Assembly (NCBI GenBank): GCA_902196205.1
Contig: CABIKM010000017.1
Location: 1 to 56,181, forward strand
Direction of reading: 5' to 3'
Length of the DNA: 56,181 bases
Source of the DNA: Candidatus Methylomirabilis lanthanidiphila
GTDB taxonomy: Bacteria; Methylomirabilota; Methylomirabilia; Methylomirabilales; Methylomirabilaceae
The notes under the pieces are model-generated. The model did not search any database and had not been told where the DNA came from. It saw only the letters and a program-made list of their open reading frames with translations. The translations under genes were made by a program, and so were the position numbers. Of the stretch, positions 32,968 to 42,430 are shown piece after piece. Positions within the stretch are counted from its first letter, which is position 1, and the number at the start of each line of letters is the position of its first letter.

Positions 32968-33779
32968 TCTTCACGATTCGTGATGATGATACGAATTTTT
33001 TTACGACTCCAGAGGAGTTGCTGACTGTTTACGGTAGGATATGGGATCAGTGCCCGGTGAGTCTATCGGTAGTACCTTTTCATGCATGCACGCCAAGCAA
33101 AGGAATTCCACGTCAGTATTGGCATGGAGATCATACCTTTCCAGTTGGTGACAATAAAGACTTGATAGTCTTTCTAAAACAAATGATTCAAGCCGGCAGG
33201 GTCTGCATCACCATGCATGGCTATCATCATAAGGATGAAGAAGATGGTCCTGAGTTTGTTGCAGGTCGGGATTTGAGCAGCAAAGTAATAAAAGGGAAAC
33301 GATATCTTGAGCAGTTGTTTGGTACTCCCATACAGGTATTCGTTCCACCACATAATGCCCTTTCATTTGAGGGCTGGAAGGCGGTCACAGACAGCCGGTT
33401 AAGTCTATCGGGCGGACTATCGGCAAGGAAGCGAGGAATTCGACTGAGCGACTTTCCAGATGTTGTGTTATCAAAAATATCCAAGCGACGTGCTTGGTGT
33501 CGACCCAGGGTCTGTCGTGGGCATGTTGAATTTGGATATGCAACCCTCTCGCCATCGGCCGACCTAAAAAGCGTCATAGAAAGACTGTCAATGTGTAGGG
33601 GTCCTTCGGATTTCTTTTGCTTGGCCACACACTATTGGGAGCTCCCGCACCACCATAACAACGAAAACGCTGTGTTGCGCGATATGCTGCATGATCTTCT
33701 TGCAAGGGCTAAGTCAATAAGTGGCGTGCAATTCACATCGCTCAATACTGCTGTAAATGTATTCAGCAAAGGATCATGA
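32964..33779 (+). CDS. polysaccharide deacetylase-like protein (DUF2334/NodB fold)
   Basis: A 271-residue protein of the NodB/DUF2334 kind. The metal motif IRDDDTN opens the chain, HGYHHKDEED holds the His pair, and VFVPPHNAL and ATHYWELPHH follow. No signal peptide is visible, so it would act on the cytosolic side on a lipid- or nucleotide-linked sugar. AT content is higher than in the 5' genes. Confidence 0.8.
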   Translation: MIFTIRDDDTNFFTTPEELLTVYGRIWDQCPVSLSVVPFHACTPSKGIPRQYWHGDHTFPVGDNKDLIVFLKQMIQAGRVCITMHGYHHKDEEDGPEFVAGRDLSSKVIKGKRYLEQLFGTPIQVFVPPHNALSFEGWKAVTDSRLSLSGGLSARKRGIRLSDFPDVVLSKISKRRAWCRPRVCRGHVEFGYATLSPSADLKSVIERLSMCRGPSDFFCLATHYWELPHHHNNENAVLRDMLHDLLARAKSISGVQFTSLNTAVNVFSKGS

Positions 33780-33789
33780 TCTCGATCAT

Positions 33790-34611
33790 ATGAACGCGAA
33801 TCCACGTTGGATGTCAGATCTTATCGACCCATTTGATGGAACGTCCCTTTCAGTTTGCCAGAACAAGCTTCTTGGTGAATCAGGAAAAGCGTACCCAATT
33901 ATCAGTGATACTCCGATATTTTTTGAAGGAGATGCGCGCGATCGAGAACATAATACACATTTGACCGACGAACCACTTCCACCGCATCAATACTACACAA
34001 AATATTTCCTCCAACAGCAGTATTCACAAGACACTCGATTGCTTGATTTGGGCTCAGGGGATGGTGTCATGTCCGCCGCCATAGCCCCGGTGTTCGGCGA
34101 GGTGTATTGGGTGAACCCAGGCTTCGAAGCGTTAAATGTAGGCGAAAAAAGGGGCATTTCGAACGTAAGGAGAATTTGCGCTGCCGCCCCACATTTGCCG
34201 TTTCCCAAAGATTACTTCGATGCAGTAATGAGCATATTCGTTATAGAACACATACCTCAGAGTGAGGTGCGTTCATATTTTGAAGCGATTCGCAAGATAT
34301 TAAAGCCGAATGGGGTGTTTCTGATCGCAACTGATACCTTCTGGTTTGATAAGTACACGGCGCCATTGTGGAAAACACTGGGTAATGTATTACAAGGACG
34401 TTTTAAGATTGCCCGGCACCGATCCAACACCATGCATGTCAACCTGATGGTTCCTTCTGAATTGCGGAGAATACTCAAGCATGAAAGTTTTCACATTGAA
34501 GAAGAGGATTTGTTTTGGTTGCTTGGAAGGACCAGGCGACTGATGCCGAAGTGGTTCGCCGAGCGTTTTGTGACATCGGTGTTTGTTTTCAAATGTAGGC
34601 TCCATAAATGA
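33790..34611 (+). CDS. SAM-dependent methyltransferase (class I)
   Basis: A protein of about 273 residues. The N-terminal part (DPFDGTSLSVCQNKLL, GKAYPIISDTPIFF) looks like the small Trm112-type lead seen in glycan-locus methyltransferases. The class I core has motif I LLDLGSGDGVMSAA and FDAVMSIFVIEHI. The ATG at 33790 avoids a 23-base overlap that the in-frame ATG at 33757 would give. It ends with an ATGA overlap to the next gene. Confidence 0.83.
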   Translation: MNANPRWMSDLIDPFDGTSLSVCQNKLLGESGKAYPIISDTPIFFEGDARDREHNTHLTDEPLPPHQYYTKYFLQQQYSQDTRLLDLGSGDGVMSAAIAPVFGEVYWVNPGFEALNVGEKRGISNVRRICAAAPHLPFPKDYFDAVMSIFVIEHIPQSEVRSYFEAIRKILKPNGVFLIATDTFWFDKYTAPLWKTLGNVLQGRFKIARHRSNTMHVNLMVPSELRRILKHESFHIEEEDLFWLLGRTRRLMPKWFAERFVTSVFVFKCRLHK

Positions 34612-35777
34612 GGATCTGTATTATCAACAGGCTGATGGGAATCCGCAGGGGCGGCGGCGAGTATTTTGATCTAAACGTCGCTCAGTGGCTCACCAGGCGG
34701 GGACATGATGTTCACCTCGTGACGGGACGCAAAGTCAGTGGCATACCTAAGCCGGTAAGCGGCTTTAAGGTGACCTATATTGCGACGCCTTACCTGGCTG
34801 ACATCCACTATCGCTTTAACCGGAACGGTGCCGGACATATCGCACGCCGTCTGGCTGGATACGCATGGCTTTACGACGGGCAATTGTTTGAACGTAAGGT
34901 GTTCACCATGATTGCGCGGGGAGCTATTCCGGATGCCGAGATATATCAGTTGTGCGGTCGCTTTCGACTTGCGGCACGGTTATCCCAGGAGTTAGCCAAG
35001 GCGGCGGTATGCTGGTGGCCGGGGCCACCGACATTGGATGATGAAACGAAGAAGAAGATACAATGTTATGCCGGCAATTTTGCCAGAGGCGACACGATGC
35101 CGATCCTGTTGCAGATCGCGCCGCAGGCGCAAAACATTCCTCCTGGTGTTGACCTTGGTCTGTTTCGTCCCCGTACGAAGCAATCGGTTAGAGAGGAGCT
35201 ACGCGTGGATCAGGCAGCAACGGTCATTTTGTTTGTCGGCCGTTTAATACCCATCAAGAATCTCCACGTACTCATAGATGCCTTTGCAAAGGCCGTATCT
35301 GTAAATCGGGCACTTCAGTTGGTATTAATTGGTGATGGAACTGAGCGGAGTGCGCTTGAGCACTCCGCACGGGCGCACGGGGTAAATGACTCAGTTGTAT
35401 TCTGCGGGCAACTCGAAGGGGAGCGACTTGCAAAATGGTACTCTGCGGCTGATATATTCGTCATTCCCAGTCGGTACGAATCGTTCAGTATAGTGACATT
35501 AGAGGCCATGGCGAGCGGCCTTCCGATAATCGCCAGTAACGTCGGACATCTGCCAATGCTGGTCAAACCGGGGCGTAACGGTGTGCTGTTCCCGTCCGAG
35601 AGTACAGATGCGTTGTCGGCGGCAATACGTGAACTGGCTGGCGACCCATTCCGCGCTAAGGCAATGGGCTGTGAAGGCCGTGCGTTTGTTGAAGCCAATT
35701 TTGGCTGGGAGCGGGTCGGCCGACTAATTGAACAGTACTATGAAAGTGTTGTCTGTAACCGCTCTTTTGCCTCATGA
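34608..35777 (+). CDS. GT4 family glycosyltransferase 1
   Basis: A 389-residue retaining glycosyltransferase with the GT-B fold. The N-terminal half starts RICIINRLMGIRRGGGEYF. The C-terminal half has VGRLIPIKNLHVLIDAF, then IPSRYESFSIVTLEAMASGL (the EX7E motif). It adds a sugar to the lipid-linked glycan in the cytosol. Donor and linkage are unknown. ATGA overlaps at both ends. Confidence 0.9.
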   Translation: MRICIINRLMGIRRGGGEYFDLNVAQWLTRRGHDVHLVTGRKVSGIPKPVSGFKVTYIATPYLADIHYRFNRNGAGHIARRLAGYAWLYDGQLFERKVFTMIARGAIPDAEIYQLCGRFRLAARLSQELAKAAVCWWPGPPTLDDETKKKIQCYAGNFARGDTMPILLQIAPQAQNIPPGVDLGLFRPRTKQSVREELRVDQAATVILFVGRLIPIKNLHVLIDAFAKAVSVNRALQLVLIGDGTERSALEHSARAHGVNDSVVFCGQLEGERLAKWYSAADIFVIPSRYESFSIVTLEAMASGLPIIASNVGHLPMLVKPGRNGVLFPSESTDALSAAIRELAGDPFRAKAMGCEGRAFVEANFGWERVGRLIEQYYESVVCNRSFAS

Positions 35778-36940
35778 CCGCTTCGATTTTGATGTTCTGC
35801 CCTCAGTTCCGGCCTATCGTTGGCGGGGCTGAGCGGCAGGCGGAAAAACTTGGCAAGGCACTGGCGCAAAGGGGCGTTCGGGTGACGGTGCTCACTCCGC
35901 AACTCGTAGCCGATACCGCGAAGCACGAAGAGAACGCGGGTGTAGTGATTCACCGTTTCCCGTTGTTTGACCTGTGTAGCCGTTTGCCCGGAGTACCCAG
36001 CATGGGACCGCTGAATCTCCTGTTGATTCGCGCCCAGGTGCTCCGAGCGATGAATCGCTATCTGGACGGTATTGATGTAGTGCATTTGCATATTGCTGCA
36101 CCGATGACCGCCTTTGCCATGCGGGGTGCGAGGACAAAAGGTATTCCGGTGTTATGCAAGGTGGCCAATGCGGGCCCTCCAGACGATCTGCACAGGCTCA
36201 ACGAAGTGGGAATTGGCGGCAATTGGCTGCGACGTTTAATGATAAGGGACCTCGACTGCTGGATAGCGACCACCCAGGCGGTTCGGCGGTCCCTGCTCGA
36301 CTGGGGCGTTGCAGCTAATAGGATCACGATGATCCCAAATGGAGTGGATACAGACGGCGGTTCTGTGCCAAGGCGGAGAATTAGCGGCGCACGACGCTTT
36401 CTTTATCTGGGACGTCTGTCTACCGGAATTCAAAGAGATGTTCCCACGCTCGTTCGAGCGTTTGACCGGTTGGCCGATCAGCTCCCCGACGCTGAACTGG
36501 CCCTCGTCGGCGATGGCAATCGTTTTCAAGAGACGGCCGATGTGATTGCGCAGTGTCACAACCGCGGCTGCATCCAGATGCCGGGACTACAAAAACCGGA
36601 TCCCTGGCTGCAATGGGCCGATTGTTTTGTCTTACCGTCGAGACGTGAAGGGCTTTCGAATGCGTTGCTGGAGGCGATGGCTCATAGCTTGCCCTGTATT
36701 GCCAACGACATTCCGCCGAATCGGGAAGTGCTGGATGATGGCCGAGCGGGCATTCTGGTGCCGATGGGCGATGAAGACCGGCTGTATCTCGAAATGATGC
36801 GAATGGCGACGGAATCTGACCACGCACATGCGCTGGGGTACGCGGGGTTAGAGCGAGTGCGGAAATGCTATTCCATCGAGGGAGTTGCAGACCGGTACAT
36901 TGAGCTGTACGGCGATCTGACGAAGTCACGATGCCAGTGA
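35774..36940 (+). CDS. GT4 family glycosyltransferase 2
   Basis: A 388-residue GT-B enzyme: ILMFCPQFRPIVGGAERQAE at the N-terminus, FLYLGRLSTGIQRDVPTLVRA and LPSRREGLSNALLEAMAHSL in the donor domain. Related in style to the GT4 at 41253 (SPQFRPIVGGYER). It overlaps the next methyltransferase gene by ten bases. Confidence 0.9.
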   Translation: MTASILMFCPQFRPIVGGAERQAEKLGKALAQRGVRVTVLTPQLVADTAKHEENAGVVIHRFPLFDLCSRLPGVPSMGPLNLLLIRAQVLRAMNRYLDGIDVVHLHIAAPMTAFAMRGARTKGIPVLCKVANAGPPDDLHRLNEVGIGGNWLRRLMIRDLDCWIATTQAVRRSLLDWGVAANRITMIPNGVDTDGGSVPRRRISGARRFLYLGRLSTGIQRDVPTLVRAFDRLADQLPDAELALVGDGNRFQETADVIAQCHNRGCIQMPGLQKPDPWLQWADCFVLPSRREGLSNALLEAMAHSLPCIANDIPPNREVLDDGRAGILVPMGDEDRLYLEMMRMATESDHAHALGYAGLERVRKCYSIEGVADRYIELYGDLTKSRCQ

Positions 36941-37869
36941 ACAAGGCCATACGCTTCGCGTGGCGCGCCACAAGAAATGTGCTGTGTCTGGTCCCTGTCG
37001 CCCGTCAAATCCTCTTTCCACGAGATCGTCTCGCGGCGCGTTTTGGCCGAGGAGATGCCGAATATGCCTGGAGTGTTTTCGCCCGCCATTTCACGCGACT
37101 ACGGGATGCGGGGTTCTCCGGTGCTGAGTTGATGCTGGAAGTCGGGCCGGGGAGGAACTTGGGGACGGCGCTGCTGTGGTGGGCATACTGTGGCGCGAGG
37201 CGTGATGATCACGTTGGAGTGGTGTGTTGGGATGTGTTTAAAAACGGGATCCCAGAGACTCGCGACTTTTGGGGGAATCTCGCGCAAGAATTGCTCGATG
37301 CGCCACACACCGAAGGGTCCGGGTTGCAAGAGTCGGAACTGGATCAGGTGCTCGCTCGGCTGCGCGAAGTGGCCACCGGGCGCCTCATTCCGCGGATTAC
37401 CTACCGCGTGGAACCGCTCACGGAGTTTGAAGACGCGATGGCCGCCAATGGTGTGCAATTCGATCTCATATACAGCCAAGCGGCGATCGAGCACATCTGG
37501 CGCATTGAGGCGTTCTGGGATGCCATGGGACGTCTGACGGCGCCGGGCGGCTGGCACAGTCATCGGATCGACTTGGCCGATCACGGTCGCCGCGATACCA
37601 ACTATATCGCAATGCTGGAGTGGTCGAGCCCTGTCTATTGGCTGACCATGCGGTTTATTCCAGGGGCTACCAATCGCTGGCGGGCCCACCAGCATCTGAG
37701 CAAGCTTGAGGGGCTTGGGATGGAGATTCTGGTGGCACGGCGCGAGTTGCGCGAGAGACCGCCGATTCCGAGAAGCCGCCTGTCCGGTGAATTCAGATCA
37801 CTGCCAGAGCAAGAACTGCGTGCGGCGAGTCTGGATGTTGTCGCGATGGCCCCATTTGACAAATGCTGA
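36931..37869 (+). CDS. SAM-dependent methyltransferase (class I), second
   Basis: A 312-residue protein with motif I LMLEVGPGRNLGTALLW, an acidic residue in VCWDVF, and FDLIYSQAAIEHIW. It probably methylates the glycan or a sugar precursor. It overlaps the GT before it and the lipoprotein gene after it (7 bases), so it is part of the tight operon. Confidence 0.8.
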   Translation: MPVNKAIRFAWRATRNVLCLVPVARQILFPRDRLAARFGRGDAEYAWSVFARHFTRLRDAGFSGAELMLEVGPGRNLGTALLWWAYCGARRDDHVGVVCWDVFKNGIPETRDFWGNLAQELLDAPHTEGSGLQESELDQVLARLREVATGRLIPRITYRVEPLTEFEDAMAANGVQFDLIYSQAAIEHIWRIEAFWDAMGRLTAPGGWHSHRIDLADHGRRDTNYIAMLEWSSPVYWLTMRFIPGATNRWRAHQHLSKLEGLGMEILVARRELRERPPIPRSRLSGEFRSLPEQELRAASLDVVAMAPFDKC

Positions 37870-39044
37870 CACGGCGGTCTTTCCTGTTTGGCGCTGCCGG
37901 GGTCATGGCCGGATGCGTGGCGCATACACCTGACCTACAGAACGAGCCACGCGCGGTTGCGCCCGATGCGGATGATACGAGGTTTCTCCAGACCGCGCTT
38001 GACAAAGGCGGCCACGTCGTTCTCGAGACGGGACGGCGATATACGGTGTCTGCCCAGACGGGGGCACGCGCAGCCTTACTGGTGAAATCGAATACCTTCC
38101 TTGACCTGGCCGGAGCTACCCTGGAACTGGCACCCGGCCAACGATGTACCATGATCGGTAGAGTCGGTAATGAAAGAATCACAAACGTCAAGATTGCAAA
38201 CGGCACCATCATTGGGAATGGCACGCGTCAACCGACTGACGTCCTGGCCGACATAGGAGCGATGACGCCGACTATCTATTTAACAAAATGCCACAATGTG
38301 AGCTTCCACAACTTACAACTGCAGGATACCTATATGTATTCCATCTATGCTCACGGCGACAATGGGGTTATGGACAACATTTCTGTTAAAGGCGCCGTGG
38401 GAGGTGGCATTCACTTAGATGGTACCCGCTGGCAAATTGATCATATACGCGTTCGTGACGTAACGTACTTCGACGACGTGTATTGCACGGGTAACCCCTT
38501 CATCGTCACGCTGAAAGACTCGGAGATCGGCAGGATCTACTGTGAAAACTATGGATTCGGCGTCAAATTTCAGGATGGCTGTGAACGCTTGACCGTTGAG
38601 GCGATCGAGGCTGTCGCTGGCCAAAACAATTACGCTCATCCGGATAAACTCGTAAAGATCCAGGGGAAGAAAACGCCGCTGGCGGAACGCCACAACCGCG
38701 ATATTCGGGTCGGCCGAATCGTATCACGCAACGGTCCGAGCAATGGGCTCTACATCTACCGCTCGAACAACGTTGAGATCGGATCATATCTCGGGGAGAA
38801 CAACGGTCGCTCTCATCCCGCGGATTCTAAAAACAGTGCAGATGTCCTGGTTGTCGCCGCAGGCGAGATCCGGTTCGGTGAGTTCAGTGCCAGAGGATTT
38901 CTCCGGTATGGTCTGTGGCTGGACGAGGAGGCCGGACGGGTCGTGGCCGACCGGGTAGAAATGACGTGCGGCGGTTCGTCGGTCTGCGACCCGATCGTGG
39001 TACGCAACGGCGAGGCAGTGCTCAACGGGGTCACATACCGGTGA
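37863..39044 (+). CDS. Tat-exported right-handed beta-helix lipoprotein
   Basis: A 393-residue protein. The N-terminus LTRRSFLFGAAGVMAGC combines a twin-arginine motif with a lipobox (Cys18), so it should be exported folded and lipid-anchored. The rest shows rungs of a parallel beta-helix (NITNVKIANGTI-like turns, HNVSFHNLQLQD, HIRVRDVTYFDD, GIHLDG). Such proteins are often polysaccharide lyases or glycan modifiers. No lyase signature is certain. It probably acts on the surface glycan. Confidence 0.8.
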   Translation: MLTRRSFLFGAAGVMAGCVAHTPDLQNEPRAVAPDADDTRFLQTALDKGGHVVLETGRRYTVSAQTGARAALLVKSNTFLDLAGATLELAPGQRCTMIGRVGNERITNVKIANGTIIGNGTRQPTDVLADIGAMTPTIYLTKCHNVSFHNLQLQDTYMYSIYAHGDNGVMDNISVKGAVGGGIHLDGTRWQIDHIRVRDVTYFDDVYCTGNPFIVTLKDSEIGRIYCENYGFGVKFQDGCERLTVEAIEAVAGQNNYAHPDKLVKIQGKKTPLAERHNRDIRVGRIVSRNGPSNGLYIYRSNNVEIGSYLGENNGRSHPADSKNSADVLVVAAGEIRFGEFSARGFLRYGLWLDEEAGRVVADRVEMTCGGSSVCDPIVVRNGEAVLNGVTYR

Positions 39045-39122
39045 AACAATTTAAGCTCTTTCACGCGCTAAAACAGTATAACGTTGCTTGTTGCTGCTCG
39101 ATAGATTGCCGGGAGGCCGCTG

Positions 39123-39998
39123 ATGAACACGATGCACGCACAAGAACTCGCTCAGGGTCAGCGCTTTGCCTTTGGTCAAAACTGGGCGAGCTTTCTACGG
39201 ACACTTAATGATGTACGCATACAGGAAGCCGAACGCTCACTCAGGCAGATGCTGGAAATCGATTCTCTCATGGGAAGAACATTTCTGGATGTCGGAAGCG
39301 GTAGCGGGTTATCCTCCCTGGCCGCACGGAGGTTGGGAGGTCGTGTCCACTCCTTTGATTTTGACCCGGAGTCAGTGGCCTGCACCGTCGAATTGAGGAG
39401 GCGTTACTTCCCTGATGATTCCGATTGGACTGTCGAAGGGGGATCTGTTTTGGATACGGAATATTTGGCAAGCCTCGGCCAATTCGATGTCGTGTATTCG
39501 TGGGGTGTCCTGCATCATACAGGACGGATGTGGGATGCAATGGAGAACATCGTTTCCCTGGTTCGTGCGACGCGAGGAAGGGTGTTCATTGCTATATACA
39601 ATACAAGCGCTTACAGTCGTCGCTGGAGAGTTATCAAGCATACATATTGTCGCCTGCCAACAATACTAAGACCACTTTTTGCCTTTGTCGTCATTGCTCC
39701 GATTCAACTTAATGAAATCGTAAACGCAGCCATTCGCTTGAAGTTAGGCGGCTATATTTCTAACATATTGAATTACAAGGCAAAACGCGGTATGAGCTGG
39801 TGGCATGATCAAATTGATTGGCTTGGTGGTTACCCTTACGAAACCGCGAATCCAGAGGAAGTATTCGATTTCTTCAGAAAGCATGGCTTCTATCTGCAAA
39901 AAATGATCACTTGTGGGGGGGGGGACTGGGTGCAACCAGTTCGTCTTTGTAAGGGGAACTACACATATTTGATGCATGGGTGGACCGACAGATCATGA
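39123..39998 (+). CDS. SAM-dependent methyltransferase (class I), third
   Basis: A 291-residue methyltransferase: TFLDVGSGSGLSSLAARRL is motif I, SFDFDPESV the acidic end of beta-2, and FDVVYSWGVLHHTG motif II. It has a long C-terminal part (NWLGGYPYETANPEEVFDFF-like). ATG 39123 has GGGAGG upstream. It is the last GC-normal gene before the AT-rich polymerase. Confidence 0.86.
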   Translation: MNTMHAQELAQGQRFAFGQNWASFLRTLNDVRIQEAERSLRQMLEIDSLMGRTFLDVGSGSGLSSLAARRLGGRVHSFDFDPESVACTVELRRRYFPDDSDWTVEGGSVLDTEYLASLGQFDVVYSWGVLHHTGRMWDAMENIVSLVRATRGRVFIAIYNTSAYSRRWRVIKHTYCRLPTILRPLFAFVVIAPIQLNEIVNAAIRLKLGGYISNILNYKAKRGMSWWHDQIDWLGGYPYETANPEEVFDFFRKHGFYLQKMITCGGGDWVQPVRLCKGNYTYLMHGWTDRS

Positions 39999-41253
39999 CT
40001 ATTCATCTAACTGTGATATTTCCTCCGCGCCAATGATTAAATTAACCGTATATGCATATGCGGTTTTGATCGGCACAAACTGTTTGGCTTATTATTCAAA
40101 GGATGTTCCATATTTTTCATATGCTGCGCTGACTATGTTGATAGTATGTCTATTTAATTTAGCATTTACCAAACAAGCACAAAATATGTTCAAATCGTTA
40201 CAATCGATAGATGTGATGTTGTGGTGTGTGTTATTGTGTTTACCATTATTGTATTTAGTGTTATCGGATGAAATATTTGAGCGTGGTGTGTGGATGTCTT
40301 ATATTATTTCACTTGTTATGTTTGGATTGATGTTCATTTTTACCGTGAACTCAAATTTTCGTTCGATCATTGCGTATGCTGCATTGACGATCGTGATCAT
40401 CAGTTCTGGAATGAATATCTATGAGCTTCTATTTGAAAATAATCTATGGAGTACTGCTCCTGGACGTTCCGCTGGCTGGTATGAGAATCCAAACATCAGT
40501 GCTGGAGCAATTACCGCGTATGGAATCATATATTTCTCACATCGCAAGATAAGCCATAAACGATTAGATTTTGCCATATTGAGCCTTACTGGAGCCGGTG
40601 TTTTGAGCACCTTCAGTCGAATGGGCTTCTTTTTGTTGCCTTGCGATGTCCTGGCGATGTCTTTATCTTATTTTGAATCTAATAATGTTAAAACTGCTGC
40701 GATAAAAACTGCTGGTATATACATCACGATGCTGACTCTTTTTCTGCTGGGCGCCAATGTAATCTCGGAAAAGATGGATCTATCTCAGGATGCTCTTATT
40801 CGATTGATGTCGTTCGAACAACAGTCAGTACGCGATGTTTATGTTGAAAATCGTGGAGGAATGGCACTTGCGGCGTGGGATTTGTTCTTACAACATCCCT
40901 TAACCGGTTTGGGTGTGAGAACATCGCTACAACCTAGCGTAATTCCACATAACATGTTTGTAGGTGTGGCCGTTGATTATGGCATATTTGGTTTACTTGT
41001 GTATCTCGGCGCAATATTACGGTGGTTATGGTTAGGTATAAAAAAATTAACTGTTGATTCAAAAATGGCGTGGCTAATGTTAATAGCATGGGTTTGGATC
41101 GTAATTTTTAGCTTTGCGTCACACAATATTATTTACGACGCTACAGATTTACTAGTAGTCGCAATCGTACTTGCAATGTCCAGTGCATCGAGCAGACTAC
41201 CGAATGCCAGCAAAAGCACAGCAACCAGGGCATGGCCTAGCAGCTATCCGTAG
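39976..41253 (+). CDS. Wzy-like O-antigen polymerase/ligase
   Basis: A membrane protein of 406-425 residues with about 10-12 spans. A long external loop near residues 270-330 ends in HPLTGLGVRTSLQPSVIPHN, which matches the Wzy_C/O-antigen ligase pattern (HN near a membrane span). It polymerises repeat units in the periplasm. Start is ambiguous: ATG 39976 overlaps the previous gene by 23 bases; ATG 40033 begins just before the first span. The gene is far richer in A+T than its neighbours. Confidence 0.82.
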   Translation: MGGPTDHDYSSNCDISSAPMIKLTVYAYAVLIGTNCLAYYSKDVPYFSYAALTMLIVCLFNLAFTKQAQNMFKSLQSIDVMLWCVLLCLPLLYLVLSDEIFERGVWMSYIISLVMFGLMFIFTVNSNFRSIIAYAALTIVIISSGMNIYELLFENNLWSTAPGRSAGWYENPNISAGAITAYGIIYFSHRKISHKRLDFAILSLTGAGVLSTFSRMGFFLLPCDVLAMSLSYFESNNVKTAAIKTAGIYITMLTLFLLGANVISEKMDLSQDALIRLMSFEQQSVRDVYVENRGGMALAAWDLFLQHPLTGLGVRTSLQPSVIPHNMFVGVAVDYGIFGLLVYLGAILRWLWLGIKKLTVDSKMAWLMLIAWVWIVIFSFASHNIIYDATDLLVVAIVLAMSSASSRLPNASKSTATRAWPSSYP

Positions 41254-42413
41254 TGAGCTTATCTATCCTCATGATTTCCCCGCAGTTCCGCCCTATAGTC
41301 GGCGGCTACGAACGGGCCGCGGAACGTCTGTCCGCCGGCCTGGCGGCGCTAGGCCACGCGGTAACGGTGATCACTGAGCGCCGGGATCGAGCTTGGCCGG
41401 CGCAAGAGGAGCGCGACGGCTTTCGAGTCCGGCGCCTATGGTGCCTATACCGGCCTCGGCTGCATATGTTGACGTCGATGACCGCATTCGCGTGGTTTCT
41501 TGTCACGCAAGGCCGGCGATTTCAGATCTGGCATCTCCATCAATATGGCTTGCATGCAGTACTCGCTGTGGGGTTGGGCAAATTCTTGCACCGTCCTGTC
41601 GTGCTGAAGCTGGCAAGCACTAAAGATCAAGGCTTGGAACGGACAGCAAGCGCGTTGCCATTAGCGCGCATCGCGCAGGCCTTGCTGCGCCGGGTGGATG
41701 CGGCGGTGGCCTTGACATATGAGATGAAAGAAGAGGCTTTAAGGTTCGGTATCCCTGCATCCCGTATACATGTCGTAGGAAACGGCGTCGATACGTTGGC
41801 CTTCCGACCTCATGGTGAGGAAGAGCGGACACACTTCAAACGACAACTCGGAATCGATGCCAAAGGCATGGTGGTTTCTGTGGGACGCTTGTCTGAGGAA
41901 AAGAATCCTGACGGACTGTTGCGAGCCTGGCAGATAGCCCTTTCTGATCTTCCGACCAATTGGAAGCTCGTGCTGGTGGGTGATGGTCCGATGCGTGCGG
42001 AGCTCGAAGCGTTCGTCAATGATCATGGACTCGTGGCGAGCGTGATTCTTGCGGGTCAGCAAAGCAGGGTAGAGGACTGGATGAAGGCCGCGGATATCTT
42101 CGTGTTAGCTTCTCATTGGGAGGGGCTGTCCAATACGATGCTGGAGGCCATGGCCAGCGGCTTACCAGTGATTTCTACTCGTGTCTCGGGTTGCGTCGAT
42201 CTTTTAGAGAAGACTGGTGCGGGGGCTGTCGTGGAAACCGGGGATATCGCGACCTTCGCAGAGATGATCGTACGTTTAGCAAAGGACCCGACATTGCGTT
42301 ATCAGATGGGATACGCCGGTAGGCCGGCCGTCGAGAGAGAATACTCGATAAAAGTTATCGCTGCACACCACAAACAACTTTATCACAATCTGCTCGATGG
42401 AATCGGCGATTAA
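41253..42413 (+). CDS. GT4 family glycosyltransferase 3
   Basis: A 386-residue GT-B enzyme: SILMISPQFRPIVGGYERAA, later VVSVGRLSEEKNPDGLLRAW and LASHWEGLSNTMLEAMASGL. GTG start that shares one base with the polymerase stop. GC content returns to normal here. Confidence 0.9.
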   Translation: MSLSILMISPQFRPIVGGYERAAERLSAGLAALGHAVTVITERRDRAWPAQEERDGFRVRRLWCLYRPRLHMLTSMTAFAWFLVTQGRRFQIWHLHQYGLHAVLAVGLGKFLHRPVVLKLASTKDQGLERTASALPLARIAQALLRRVDAAVALTYEMKEEALRFGIPASRIHVVGNGVDTLAFRPHGEEERTHFKRQLGIDAKGMVVSVGRLSEEKNPDGLLRAWQIALSDLPTNWKLVLVGDGPMRAELEAFVNDHGLVASVILAGQQSRVEDWMKAADIFVLASHWEGLSNTMLEAMASGLPVISTRVSGCVDLLEKTGAGAVVETGDIATFAEMIVRLAKDPTLRYQMGYAGRPAVEREYSIKVIAAHHKQLYHNLLDGIGD

Positions 42414-42430
42414 GGGCGCCAATACTTCTG

